Shown here piece by piece: positions 1-7,840 of a stretch of 51,999 bases of DNA (its first letter is position 1; every line of letters begins with the position of its first letter). The stretch covers positions 1 to 51,999 of the forward strand of contig JAFXXI010000012.1 of NCBI GenBank assembly GCA_017542345.1, given 5' to 3'. This DNA comes from Bacteroidales bacterium. Its GTDB lineage: Bacteria > Bacteroidota > Bacteroidia > Bacteroidales > P3. A program made the position numbers and the translations under genes. The notes below the pieces were generated by a model. It did no database searches. It saw only the letters and a list, made by a program, of their open reading frames with translations, and was not told the DNA's origin.

Positions 1-1305
1 ACGGCGGTAGGTGTAGGTTTCACGAGTGTGGCCTTCGCCTCTGTTTTGTAGATGAAAGATACTGCTCGAGACGAAGACGAGCGTGTCGTCGTCGAGGCTT
101 ACAATGTGAAATGCTTCGCGGCCACCTTTGTCGTTGCACATTAGGAGTGTGTCGGCCACCACTTGCCACTCGATGGCGTAGGGTGTGTAGTCGATGATGT
201 CGCCGGGCACAAGGGTCTTTGTGTCGTTGTTTTCTTCGTCGGTGACCCAGTTGCTCACGTCCCAGGCTATCACTGTCGCGGTGCCGTCGGCGCGGAAGTC
301 GAGGTCGCTTATTCTCGGGTATGTGTTGTCGGGTTCTTCTTCCATGATCTGGAAGTCGGTTTCCCCATCGTCATAGATGAATTCTCTCGTGATGCCTACA
401 TATTCCCACTGGCCCACCAGAGGACTGTTTGATTTCGGAGAACAGGCCACAAGCAGCACCACGGCGACGATGGGCAGGGCCGCCAGTGGCTTGAGCCATC
501 CCCCGTGACGGCGCTGCTGCGCCATCATGGCGATGCGCTGGTGTACCATGCGGTAGTCGAAGCAATGGGCCAGCGGGCTGTAGCGGTGACCGCTCACCTG
601 GTGGTAGAATAGCTCGGCATAGTCGGCACTCATCATTTCGCTGTCGGCGATGTACTCGTGCACGCGCTTCAGCTCGCGCGCATATAAATAGATAAATGGG
701 TCGAACCATAGCACCGCCTTGGCCAGTTCGCAGAACATGATGTCCGCGGTGTGGCGCTGGCGTACATGCACCCGCTCGTGTCCCACGAGTTGCTGCACCT
801 CGGCATTTGAAAAACCTTTGGTGCCAACCACGATATGACGGCCAAACGAGAAGGCTGGTGTAGAGTCGCCGAGCAGTGTGAGGCGGACACCATCATTCTC
901 GCTGTAGGGTAGGCAGCGCAGCTTGCGATTCAGTCCCAATAGCCGTACGGCCAATATAGCCAGCATAGCGCTACACCCTGCGAGCCAGAGCCATAGAAGC
1001 ACCTGGAATGCAGAGATGCTGCCAGTGTCTGTGGCCGTACGGGCCTCGACAGCCTGATTGGCGTTGACTGGCTGACTGATTAGGTTGGATTGGCTTGGAT
1101 TCAGCCATAGTGCTGCTTCGCTACGAACTACATAGTGCTGCGGAACTACCAGTCGCAGATGCACTGCCGGCAGGACCAACGACAGCAGCAAGGTACCCAT
1201 CAGATACCAGCGCACCATGGTGTGGCGTTTTTCGCGACGCATCAGCAGCCAGTATGCGGCGAAGAAAAGAGCTGTCGCCGCAGCAGCCAACAAAAGATAC
1301 CTCAT
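1..1305 (-). CDS. BlaR1-like M56 family sensor metallopeptidase with C-terminal lipocalin-like domain (partial)
   Basis: Open frame from the ATG at 1305 to the window edge (435 codons, no stop), so the 3' end is missing. Hydrophobic segments lie at about residues 1-21, 34-52 and 97-118. The zinc motif HERVH is at residues 176-180, followed by VRQRHTADI, as in BlaR1/MecR1 M56 peptidases. A fourth membrane segment at about 267-288 ends in LLVACSP, and a periplasmic domain follows from about 296, starting LVGQWEYVG and resembling a lipocalin-type beta-barrel. In this family a ligand sensed outside triggers the cytoplasmic protease, which inactivates the partner repressor. The start overlaps the upstream BlaI-type gene by 4 bp (ATGA), so the two are translationally coupled. 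The sensor domain is not the penicillin-binding domain of classical BlaR1, so the ligand is unknown. Family call secure; lipocalin assignment is by pattern. Confidence 0.88.
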   Translation of the reverse strand, partial: MRYLLLAAAATALFFAAYWLLMRREKRHTMVRWYLMGTLLLSLVLPAVHLRLVVPQHYVVRSEAALWLNPSQSNLISQPVNANQAVEARTATDTGSISAFQVLLWLWLAGCSAMLAILAVRLLGLNRKLRCLPYSENDGVRLTLLGDSTPAFSFGRHIVVGTKGFSNAEVQQLVGHERVHVRQRHTADIMFCELAKAVLWFDPFIYLYARELKRVHEYIADSEMMSADYAELFYHQVSGHRYSPLAHCFDYRMVHQRIAMMAQQRRHGGWLKPLAALPIVAVVLLVACSPKSNSPLVGQWEYVGITREFIYDDGETDFQIMEEEPDNTYPRISDLDFRADGTATVIAWDVSNWVTDEENNDTKTLVPGDIIDYTPYAIEWQVVADTLLMCNDKGGREAFHIVSLDDDTLVFVSSSIFHLQNRGEGHTRETYTYRR

Positions 1306-1700
1306 GACTGCACCTCCTTCCGCTTTTCTTCGATGATGTGCGCCAGGGCGTCGAGGTCGTCGCAACCGATGCCTTTGTCCTCCATGAAGAAGGAGACCAG
1401 CTGGCGGTAGCTGCCGCCGAAGTAGCTGTCCATCAGCGAACCCAGCATGCGGCCCGAGTAGTCGGCCTTCGACACCAGTGGATAGTACTGGTTGTTGCCG
1501 CCCATACTGCGGTGGCCGACAAAGCCTTTCTGCTCAAGGATTCGAATCTCGGTCAGCACCGTGCGGTAGGCAGGCTTTGGCTCGGCCACGGCTTCGGCAA
1601 TCTCACCTGCGAATCCCTCACCCAGCTGCCATACGGCCTGCATCACCTGCTCCTCGGCCTTGGTCAAGGTGGATGTGTTGTCTTGTTTCTTGCGTGCCAT
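1302..1700 (-). CDS. BlaI/MecI/CopY family transcriptional repressor
   Basis: Winged-helix repressor of 132 residues, close to the usual 120-130. The N-terminal half reads LTKAEEQVMQAVWQL, then AYRTVLTEIRILEQKGFV and NQYYPLVSKADY, the typical BlaI helix-turn-helix and wing pattern; the C-terminal half (GSLMDSYFGGSYRQLVSFF) is the dimerisation and protease-sensitive part. I chose the ATG at 1700 (MARKKQ) rather than the longer frame from 1745 because the extra 15 residues do not look like family sequence. Its stop overlaps the ATG of the M56 sensor, so the pair forms one operon in which the sensor peptidase should relieve repression. The likely regulated promoter is its own, in the AT-rich 1701-1855 gap shared with the divergent aroQ. 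I could not identify an operator with confidence. Confidence 0.92.
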   Translation of the reverse strand: MARKKQDNTSTLTKAEEQVMQAVWQLGEGFAGEIAEAVAEPKPAYRTVLTEIRILEQKGFVGHRSMGGNNQYYPLVSKADYSGRMLGSLMDSYFGGSYRQLVSFFMEDKGIGCDDLDALAHIIEEKRKEVQS

Positions 1701-1855
1701 AGTATTGGATTTATTATCTAAACTTCGGATTAAAACTTTAATCATCCATAATAACGGAGTCTTTTTTTCAATATTGTGTATGGTGGATTATTTTTTTAAT
1801 CAAAATATTTTATCCTACCATGCAATAATGGCGCAACTATGTCGTTATTAGAATT

Positions 1856-2275
1856 ATGAAACATATAGATATTATCAACGGGCCGAACCTGAACCTTACT
1901 GGCATCAGAGAGCCGGAAGTCTACGGCACCACCACCATGGAGGAGTATGTCGAGAGCCTCCGCAAGCAGTTCCCCGAGGTGGAGATCAGCTGCTACCAGA
2001 GCAATGTCGAGGGCGAGCTTATCGACCGCATCCAGCAGGTAGGCTTCCGCTACGACGGCCTTATCGTAAACCTTGGCGGCTACAGCCACACCTCGGTGGC
2101 CCTGCGCGACGCCCTGCTGGCAGTGCCGGCGCCCAAGGTGGAGGTGCACCTGAGCAATATCTTCGCCCGCGAGGAATACCGTCACCACTCACTCATCACT
2201 TCGGCCTGCCGCGGCATGGTCTGCGGCCTTGGCCTCCAGAGCTACGAGCTTGCGCTGCGGGCGCTGCTCGCATAA
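1856..2275 (+). CDS. aroQ: 3-dehydroquinate dehydratase, type II
   Basis: Catalyses dehydration of 3-dehydroquinate to 3-dehydroshikimate, the third step of the shikimate pathway, in the cytoplasm. At 139 residues it has the normal type II length. Family motifs are present: IINGPNLNLTGIREPEVYG at the N-terminus with the catalytic tyrosine at about residue 23, the base-binding segment VNLGGYSHTSVALRD, and EVHLSNIFAREEYRHHS. It is transcribed divergently from the BlaI/M56 operon across a 155-bp AT-rich gap. Other aromatic-pathway genes in the window (24560 aroK; 29921 DAHP synthase) are not linked to it. Confidence 0.97.
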   Translation: MKHIDIINGPNLNLTGIREPEVYGTTTMEEYVESLRKQFPEVEISCYQSNVEGELIDRIQQVGFRYDGLIVNLGGYSHTSVALRDALLAVPAPKVEVHLSNIFAREEYRHHSLITSACRGMVCGLGLQSYELALRALLA

Positions 2276-2282
2276 ACAGCAA

Positions 2283-2759
2283 ATGAAGATGAAAGCGCAT
2301 AGACTCTTGCTGATGGCCGTCGCGGCGATGCTTCTGGTGGCCTGCGACCCGGCTTTCGACGAGGATTACATCCTTGACAACCAGAGCTCGCACAACATCG
2401 TCTTTGTCTGGAACGGCGATTGGCACTCCTATCCCAACGAGGAAGGGCTCAATTACGATGGCACCTATCCTGTGCCGGCGGGTCAGCAGGTGACGCTGCC
2501 TTTCATGTTCGGTCTTGGTGTCACATGCAGGGAGCAGATAGAGGTCAACGCTCGCAACTACCTGCTGGGCGACAGCGTGAGCTTCATCGTTGATGGGACG
2601 GATACCGTCACATTCTATGCCAGCGACAGCCTTAGCGACCTCTCGCCCTACAACTTCAACTCATTGCACTACGCTTATTACGAGAAGCTCAACGGCAGCT
2701 ATGCCTACTACGCCTCGCTCACCTTCCACATTGATGACGCGGTGTTGCAGGTGCACTAG
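2283..2759 (+). CDS. Hypothetical lipoprotein
   Basis: Unrecognised protein of 158 residues. The N-terminus MKMKAHRLLLMAVAAMLLVACDP is a lipoprotein signal with lipobox LVAC, so the mature protein should be anchored through Cys, with Asp at +2. The rest is a compact, Tyr- and Asp-rich domain without membrane segments (ILDNQSSHNIVFVWNGD near the start). I took the ATG at 2283, 7 bp after the aroQ stop, because the longer frame from 2229 puts a non-signal peptide in front. The stop codon TAG is directly abutted by a fragment of panC on the other strand (see 2756-2825). Function unknown; probably co-transcribed with aroQ. Confidence 0.75.
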   Translation: MKMKAHRLLLMAVAAMLLVACDPAFDEDYILDNQSSHNIVFVWNGDWHSYPNEEGLNYDGTYPVPAGQQVTLPFMFGLGVTCREQIEVNARNYLLGDSVSFIVDGTDTVTFYASDSLSDLSPYNFNSLHYAYYEKLNGSYAYYASLTFHIDDAVLQVH

Positions 2760-2825
2760 AACTTCACGATATCGATGAGGCGGACGCCGTCGAGCCAGAC
2801 GGCGATGCAGCCCACGGCGCCGTGC
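2756..2825 (-). pseudogene. Remnant of the 3' end of a panC copy
   Basis: Bases 2757-2825 match 6422-6490, the 3' end of the intact panC in this window, with 66 of 69 identical. On the minus strand it encodes the last 22 residues of PanC (HGAVGCIAVW...IVKF) and a stop codon (TAG here, TAA in the intact gene). The three differences are all at synonymous third positions. Similarity stops abruptly at 2825. The fragment starts exactly at the stop of the lipoprotein gene and has no start or catalytic region, so it cannot function. It looks like a scar of recombination or rearrangement involving panC. Confidence 0.85.
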
Positions 2826-2882
2826 ATCAAGATTATTTTCCCCTAGTGTGTAAGATTTTGTCCCTTTCTGCGACTACTAGGT

Positions 2883-3377
2883 ATGAAACGTGACGAAGCA
2901 AGCCAGTTTAAGCACGACTACCTGCCCCTCCAGCCTGCCATGCAGCGCATGGCCGAGAGCCTGCTGGGCAGCGAGGATGATGCCGCCGACGTAGTGCAGG
3001 ACTGCTTTGTCACCCTCTGGAACGACCGCGAGAAGCTGTGCCGTGTGGTGAACCGCGAGGCGTGGTGCATCATGCTCGTCAAGCGCCGCTGTGTGGATCT
3101 GCTGCGCAAGCGCAAACCCACTGTGGAAATCGACGAGCGTACCCTCGCCGTCGAGGTCGACGACCAAGCCGCCGAGGAGCGGCTGCAGCTGGCCATGGAG
3201 CTCATAGACCGTCTGCCCGAACGGCAGGCCGAGGCAGTGCACCTCAAGCACTTCGATGCCGCCGACACACAGCAGATTGCCGCCCGGATGCACATCAGCG
3301 AGGGCAACGTCTACACGCTTCTCTCTCGCGCCTATTCATCCTTGAAACAAATGATACAGCAATATGAACAACGATAA
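2883..3377 (+). CDS. ECF-type RNA polymerase sigma factor
   Basis: Sigma-70 family protein of 164 residues. Region 2 is seen as FKHDYLPLQPAMQRMAESLLGSEDDAADVVQDCFVTLW (about residues 9-46), the signature acidic segment of ECF sigma factors. Region 4 is seen as LIDRLPERQAEAVHLKHFDAAD followed by the helix-turn-helix IAARMHISEGNVYTLLSRAYSSLKQMI. It directs RNA polymerase to a small regulon and is normally held by a membrane anti-sigma factor. The next gene starts 14 bp before this stop and fits that role. Three outer-membrane protein genes follow on the same strand. The stimulus cannot be read from the sequence. Confidence 0.93.
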   Translation: MKRDEASQFKHDYLPLQPAMQRMAESLLGSEDDAADVVQDCFVTLWNDREKLCRVVNREAWCIMLVKRRCVDLLRKRKPTVEIDERTLAVEVDDQAAEERLQLAMELIDRLPERQAEAVHLKHFDAADTQQIAARMHISEGNVYTLLSRAYSSLKQMIQQYEQR

Positions 3378-3996
3378 GCAAAAACTGGACCTTGAGGGCT
3401 TGCTCACCGAGGTGGAACATGCCGGCCGCGACGCCCGACGCCGCGACGAACTGGCTGCTATGGTCGACAGCATGGCCGGTGCCCGCAAGCATGGCTTCTG
3501 GTGGTGGACGGTGCGTGTGGCCGCCGCGGCATGCGTGATCTTCTTCATCAGCACCGCCATACGCATCTGGTTCATCCCCACCAACAGCGCTGTGGACGAC
3601 AATCTTGTGGCGCAAGCCGAGGTGCCGGAAGTGACACCTGTAGTTGCCGACACAGTGCCTACGGCACCTGTTATGCCTCAACCTGTTCGAGTGCATCGTC
3701 CTATTGTGTCTACGGAGGTTGTGGAAGTAGAAAAATATGTGGCTGAGGAGGTTCCGGTAGAGCAGGATGCAGAGGAAGAGCCTGTTGTGGAGGAAACGGT
3801 GATAAACGTAGAGGATGTTGTCGTACCCGAGCCTGCACCCATAGCACAGACCGAGACAACGCCACAGCCCGCCGAGCCTGCCGTCGCCCCTACCGAGGAA
3901 CGCAAACCCAAGCGCGAGAGCATATTTAAATCAATCTTCCGCCGCCACGAGCCTAGCAAGATGGACGGCACGATGCTGGTGCTCAATATCCTTTGA
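3364..3996 (+). CDS. Probable membrane anti-sigma factor with acidic/proline-rich tail
   Basis: 210-residue single-pass membrane protein whose start overlaps the sigma gene by 14 bp. The cytoplasmic N-terminus (about 1-43) is charged and helical (LDLEGLLTEVEHAGRDARRRDELAAMVDSM), the size of a minimal anti-sigma domain. A transmembrane helix lies at about 46-70 (WWWTVRVAAAACVIFFISTAIRIWF). The periplasmic part is low-complexity, rich in Val, Pro and Glu, and ends in a basic segment (KPKRESIFKSIFRRHEPSK). No zinc-binding HxxxCxxC motif is visible, so this is not a classical ZAS anti-sigma factor. Role inferred from topology and overlap; direct homology not recognised. Confidence 0.65.
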   Translation: MNNDKQKLDLEGLLTEVEHAGRDARRRDELAAMVDSMAGARKHGFWWWTVRVAAAACVIFFISTAIRIWFIPTNSAVDDNLVAQAEVPEVTPVVADTVPTAPVMPQPVRVHRPIVSTEVVEVEKYVAEEVPVEQDAEEEPVVEETVINVEDVVVPEPAPIAQTETTPQPAEPAVAPTEERKPKRESIFKSIFRRHEPSKMDGTMLVLNIL

Positions 3997-4041
3997 ATAT
4001 TAGGAGTTAAGAAGTTAAGACATTACCCAAACACTTGATAT

Positions 4042-4791
4042 ATGAAACGTGTAATAATAATATTTGCCGCTGTGATTTTATCCACTGCTGCCAGTGCGCA
4101 GCAAAGTATCGCGGACGACACCGTGGCGCGGTGGGACGACCAGCACCGCACCACGCTGGTGCTGGGATTCTCGGCGGGCGTCAACCTCTACACCACCGGT
4201 AACCAATTCTCGCCCTACTACTCCAAGTATGGCTTATTGATGCAGGTTCCTCTGTTGTTACAGTACGATATAACGCCCCGTTGGCGTCTTTCCACTGGAG
4301 CGCGACTCGACTTCACCTTCAACCCGCTGCACTACAACGTAGACTGGCATGAGGTCGACGACGGCAACGGCTATATCTATGCTGACGGACTCGAATTCCA
4401 GGAGACCTTCACGGGCAAGCAGCATTACTTCACATACTTCTTCCACTTGGGCATCCCCGTGCAGGCTACCTGGTACCCTTGGCCCAACGAGAAAAGACTG
4501 TTGGCTGTGACAGGCGATCTCTTTGCAGGCTATGCCTTCGGCAACAACTTATTCCTGAACAGGTCGTACGCCGAGCGTAATGGCGGTGGTACTGGCATTA
4601 ACGATGTCCACCAGGTTAGTCACCATACTGAGTCGCTGTTGCCGTGGAAACTGGAAGTGGGCGTCACCCTCTCGACCGATGTGCTGGGCTTGATACATGG
4701 CGTGCGCTTCTTCGCCAACCTGTTGCCGTCGTACCGCGACCCGGTGACTGGCGAAGACCTCTACCTTACTGGAATGACATTATATCTGTAA
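4042..4791 (+). CDS. Outer membrane beta-barrel protein
   Basis: 249 residues with signal peptide MKRVIIIFAAVILSTAASAQQ. The mature part alternates aromatic and polar residues (TTLVLGFSAGVNLYTT, HYFTYFFHLGIPVQATWYPW, GDLFAGYAFGNNLFL) and ends GEDLYLTGMTLYL, a C-terminal strand as in porin-like outer-membrane proteins. It lies 45 bp after the anti-sigma gene and is followed 21 bp later by a second barrel gene, so the cluster may be an ECF-controlled envelope operon. Ligand or function not recognised. The gap 3997-4041 contains a short AGTTAAG-type repeat. Confidence 0.75.
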   Translation: MKRVIIIFAAVILSTAASAQQSIADDTVARWDDQHRTTLVLGFSAGVNLYTTGNQFSPYYSKYGLLMQVPLLLQYDITPRWRLSTGARLDFTFNPLHYNVDWHEVDDGNGYIYADGLEFQETFTGKQHYFTYFFHLGIPVQATWYPWPNEKRLLAVTGDLFAGYAFGNNLFLNRSYAERNGGGTGINDVHQVSHHTESLLPWKLEVGVTLSTDVLGLIHGVRFFANLLPSYRDPVTGEDLYLTGMTLYL

Positions 4792-4812
4792 CAAATAACA
4801 AGAACTGATACT

Positions 4813-5706
4813 ATGAAGACAATCAAGCATACCATTGCCGCTATCGTTTTCTTTGCTACGATAACTATGCTCGGCACCGCCCAAGCACAGATTAATCTCC
4901 TCGAGCCGCCGCAGGTGGCAGACACCAACCCGCTGCTCCGCACCACCGGTCCCAATACCGTTGGCAAGGGACACATGCAATTGAGCGGTGCGGCCACATG
5001 GTATGGTTTTAGCAATGACAGAGAGGAATACGTGGCTGTTCCAATCAACGGCAGTAATACCGTTAAAATACATGACACATATAGTGATATCGGTGGTGGA
5101 CTCACGTTACGCTTCGGCCTCGGCAACCGTTTCGAGCTGATGGCTGGTCTGTCTGGTGCCTACACGAGATATCATTATACGTTCTCTTCAGGTGAATCCT
5201 CTGATACCCTGCCGATGCTCAACCCCAAACTGGGAGTCAAAATGCTGATTTACGGGGGCGGCCTCGGCTGGGTGCCTCAGGTGTCGGCTAATTTGATATA
5301 TAGCCATCAGTTAATCAGATATTCCAATGACGCTTGGGATACTCCCGGAGGTGGCAAATATACGGCGCTGGGATTCCAGTTCCGCAACCATCTGGGCAGC
5401 CGCTGGGTGCTCGACTACGGATTGAGCTACGCTTTTGGGAAAGACCGCCCTTTGGGTATCACCACCGTCTATGTCAGGCAAAGCGACAAACCCTTCCAGT
5501 TCAATATTATGGCCCGTTGGTTGGCCACGGATAAGTTGATGGTGAGCTTCGGCATGGAAAATGTCGGCGGCACCGCCGAGGTGCTGTGGCAGGCCACGCC
5601 CAACCTGCAAATCAAAGCCCAGGGAGGCCTTGCCGCTGGCCTCGGTTTCCGCCAAGGTGTGCTGGAAACCAATGCCCTGTTGGGTATCAACTGGATGCTG
5701 CGGTAG
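4813..5706 (+). CDS. Transporter-like outer membrane protein
   Basis: 297 residues with signal peptide ending TAQAQ. The mature start (INLLEPPQVADTNPLLRTTGPNTVGKGHMQLSGAATWYGF) and the phrase LTLRFGLGNRFELMAGLSG resemble the porin-like 'transporter' proteins of the phenol-degradation meta-pathway type, often annotated only as outer-membrane transporter. The strand pattern continues to the C-terminal TNALLGINWMLR. No binding-site residues can be assigned. It is probably co-transcribed with the barrel genes on each side (gaps 21 and 19 bp). Confidence 0.72.
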   Translation: MKTIKHTIAAIVFFATITMLGTAQAQINLLEPPQVADTNPLLRTTGPNTVGKGHMQLSGAATWYGFSNDREEYVAVPINGSNTVKIHDTYSDIGGGLTLRFGLGNRFELMAGLSGAYTRYHYTFSSGESSDTLPMLNPKLGVKMLIYGGGLGWVPQVSANLIYSHQLIRYSNDAWDTPGGGKYTALGFQFRNHLGSRWVLDYGLSYAFGKDRPLGITTVYVRQSDKPFQFNIMARWLATDKLMVSFGMENVGGTAEVLWQATPNLQIKAQGGLAAGLGFRQGVLETNALLGINWMLR

Positions 5707-5725
5707 AAAAAAAGACATATAAGAT

Positions 5726-6412
5726 ATGAAACGTATACTCACTGTTTTCGCCGCTCTGCTGTCTCTGTCGGCTGCCGTGGCGCAGGGCAACAAATGGCAC
5801 TTCACTTTCGGCGCCGAAATGGGTGTGAGCAGCTACTTCAACTATCCGCGACTGTCGCTGGCAGGTGGTAACGACAGGGCATATACTGCACCCACCACGG
5901 CTTTGTCGCTCGGATTGCGCGACAGCAGCCTGGAGTTGGGGCTGCGCTACAGCCTCACCGACATCCGTACCGGCGTGGCCGACGAAGACATTGCGATGCA
6001 CGACATCTCGATAGTTGTGCGCCGCTCGGCCATGGTGGGGCCGCACCTTGAGCTCTTCGGCGGCGTAACTACGGGCTTCGCCATACAGGCCAACCGCTTC
6101 AGCCACAACGGAAGCGACCTCAAGGCTACGCAGTACGGCATCAGTGCCGCCTTCGAGGCCGGCATGCGCTACTACATGACCGAGAATATGTTCCTTTCGT
6201 TCACCGCCCGTGTCGGTGGTGCCATGATGTTCGACCGCAACCTAGAGCTGCCTGCCGACATTGACCTTGGCAAGCACCACGGCATCACCTACGCTATGGC
6301 CTCCATCTGTGTGGGCTTCGGTATAGGCATCCCGCCCAAGGTAAAGAAAATTAATATGCCCGCGGCCCTCATCGACCATGAGAACCGCTACCTGCTGGCC
6401 AGTTACCGGTAA
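5726..6412 (+). CDS. Outer membrane beta-barrel protein
   Basis: 228 residues; signal peptide MKRILTVFAALLSLSAAVAQ. The mature sequence alternates in barrel fashion (WHFTFGAEMGVSSYFNYPRLSLAGG, LELGLRYSLTDIRTGV, MFLSFTARVGGAMMF) and resembles the outer-membrane beta-barrel (OmpA-like) superfamily with no OmpA periplasmic domain. The C-terminus (MPAALIDHENRYLLASYR) continues past the last strand-like segment. Last gene of the sigma/barrel cluster. It converges on panC with only 8 bp between stops and no visible terminator. Confidence 0.72.
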   Translation: MKRILTVFAALLSLSAAVAQGNKWHFTFGAEMGVSSYFNYPRLSLAGGNDRAYTAPTTALSLGLRDSSLELGLRYSLTDIRTGVADEDIAMHDISIVVRRSAMVGPHLELFGGVTTGFAIQANRFSHNGSDLKATQYGISAAFEAGMRYYMTENMFLSFTARVGGAMMFDRNLELPADIDLGKHHGITYAMASICVGFGIGIPPKVKKINMPAALIDHENRYLLASYR

Positions 6413-6420
6413 TTGTAAGG

Positions 6421-7353
6421 TTAGAATTTTACGATATCGATGAGGCGGACGCCGTCGAGCCAGACGGCGATGCAGCCCACGGCACCGTGCTCTCCGGCCT
6501 CGGCCCAGTCGGCGATGGGCTGAAGGGTGATGGCGTCGACAATCTCGAAGTATTCAGGCTCGAACTGTAACCCGTCGGGGCAGTCATTTACTTCGTGCCA
6601 CGAAGCCAAGGTATCTAGCACCCACTCTTTCACGTCGTCGACCTCCTCGTATTCGGCCATCTCGGCGGCCTGCTCGAGGGTGGCGTTGATGGCGGGAGCC
6701 ATCTGGCGGGCGGCGGGGCAGAGGCGCATGTTGCGGCTGCTCAGGGCCAGGCCGTCGTCGGCACGCACGATGGGGCAGGGGATCAGCTCGATGGGATACT
6801 TGATCTGCTCAAGCAGGCTGCGGATGACGGCGATTTGCTGGTAGTCTTTCTCGCCGAAGTAGGCACGGCGGGGCTGTGCCAGGTCGAACAGGCGACGCAC
6901 CACCACGGCGACGCCGCTGAAATGGCCCGGACGACGCGGTCCTTCCATTACCTCCTCAACGGGTCCGAAATGGTAAACTTCTTGCGGAATGGCAGGTTTG
7001 CTCCCTTCGGTCGCACGCCCGCCATCCGCGGGGTACATCTCCTCGACCGTGGGCGTGAAAGCCAGCAACTCCTTGGCACGGCAGTCGGTGCGTGCTATGA
7101 GGCTCTCGATGAGCTTGAGGTCGGCGTCGATGGTGCGGGGGTACTTCTCGAGGTCCTCCTTGTTGTTGAACTGGATGGGATTGACGAAGAGGCTGACTAC
7201 CACAAGATCGTTCTCCTTCAGTGCCCGCTCGATGAGCGAGAGATGACCCTCGTGGAGGGCTCCCATGGTGGGCACAAGACCTATCTCAAGTCCTTGTTTC
7301 TTTGCTTCTTCAACGGCTGCCGTCAGTTCGGCGGCTTTGGTAATCTGTTTCAT
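6421..7353 (-). CDS. panC: Pantoate--beta-alanine ligase (pantothenate synthetase)
   Basis: Joins pantoate and beta-alanine with ATP to form pantothenate, the last step before coenzyme A synthesis. The ATP-binding signature PTMGALHEGHLSLI is at about residues 28-41 and FVNPIQFNNKEDLEKYPRT follows; GPRRPGHFSGVAVVV, YFGEKDYQQIAVI and ALSSRNMRL are also as in the family. At 310 residues it is longer than the usual 280-285. The extra length lies between TPTVEEMYPAD and YHFGPVEEVMEG, where an insert of about 15 residues (GGRATEGSKPAIPQE; bases about 6982-7032) interrupts conserved sequence. Part of a minus operon with the membrane protein at 7360 (6-bp gap). Its 3' end is duplicated at 2756-2825. 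Confidence 0.96.
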   Translation of the reverse strand: MKQITKAAELTAAVEEAKKQGLEIGLVPTMGALHEGHLSLIERALKENDLVVVSLFVNPIQFNNKEDLEKYPRTIDADLKLIESLIARTDCRAKELLAFTPTVEEMYPADGGRATEGSKPAIPQEVYHFGPVEEVMEGPRRPGHFSGVAVVVRRLFDLAQPRRAYFGEKDYQQIAVIRSLLEQIKYPIELIPCPIVRADDGLALSSRNMRLCPAARQMAPAINATLEQAAEMAEYEEVDDVKEWVLDTLASWHEVNDCPDGLQFEPEYFEIVDAITLQPIADWAEAGEHGAVGCIAVWLDGVRLIDIVKF

Positions 7354-7359
7354 ATTGCG

Positions 7360-7833
7360 TTAGTCTTTTATTTCTTCATAGGGGGTGAATCCCTCGTCGT
7401 CAGTGTCGTCGCCGGTCTCCTGCCGCCGCTGTTTCAGCTCTTTGCGCATGAGGTAGCGGTTGGGCAGTTCGAGCAGGTAGTTGACGGCTGTGAGGATGAG
7501 GCTGAACAATAGCGCCGACCCTAAACCGCTCACCTCGAAGCCATTGACGATGGACGAGGCCATGAGGATGATGATGGCGTTGATGACGAAGAGGAAGAGC
7601 CCCAGCGTCAGTACCGTTACCGGTAGGGTGATAACAATCAGGATGGGACGCACCAGGTTGTCGAGCAGCGAGATGACTATTGCCGTGAGCAGCACGGCCC
7701 AGAAAGAACCTACCGTGACGCCCGGCAGCAGCCAAGCGCCCACCATGACAGCGATGGACAGCAGCATGAGCCGTGTCAGGCACCCGCCGTGTCCGCTGTA
7801 GAAACTGTCGCCGCTGTTGATGGTGATTTGCAT
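7360..7833 (-). CDS. Phage holin family / DUF360-like membrane protein
   Basis: 157 residues with about four hydrophobic helices: LMLLSIAVMVGAWLLPGV, FWAVLLTAIVISLLDNLV, ILIVITLPVTVLTLGLFLFVINAIIILM, and SALLFSLILTAVNYLLEL. The pattern LDNLVRPILIVITLPVTVLTLGLFLFVINA is typical of the chromosomal 'phage holin family, superfamily IV' proteins. Despite the name these are conserved housekeeping membrane proteins in many bacteria and their function is unsettled; no prophage genes are near. The cytoplasmic tail is charged (KELKQRRQETGDDTDDEG). Sits between panC and the TsaC-type gene in one minus operon. Confidence 0.85.
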   Translation of the reverse strand: MQITINSGDSFYSGHGGCLTRLMLLSIAVMVGAWLLPGVTVGSFWAVLLTAIVISLLDNLVRPILIVITLPVTVLTLGLFLFVINAIIILMASSIVNGFEVSGLGSALLFSLILTAVNYLLELPNRYLMRKELKQRRQETGDDTDDEGFTPYEEIKD

Positions 7834-7840
7834 GTTATTA

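Noticed and set aside
371-896. Two minus frames at 371-709 and 669-896
   Set aside because: They are alternative frames of the M56 peptidase gene, whose true frame is open from 1305 to the window edge and contains HERVH.
7360-7833. Prophage holin
   Set aside because: The family name is historical; there are no phage genes nearby and the gene sits in a housekeeping operon.
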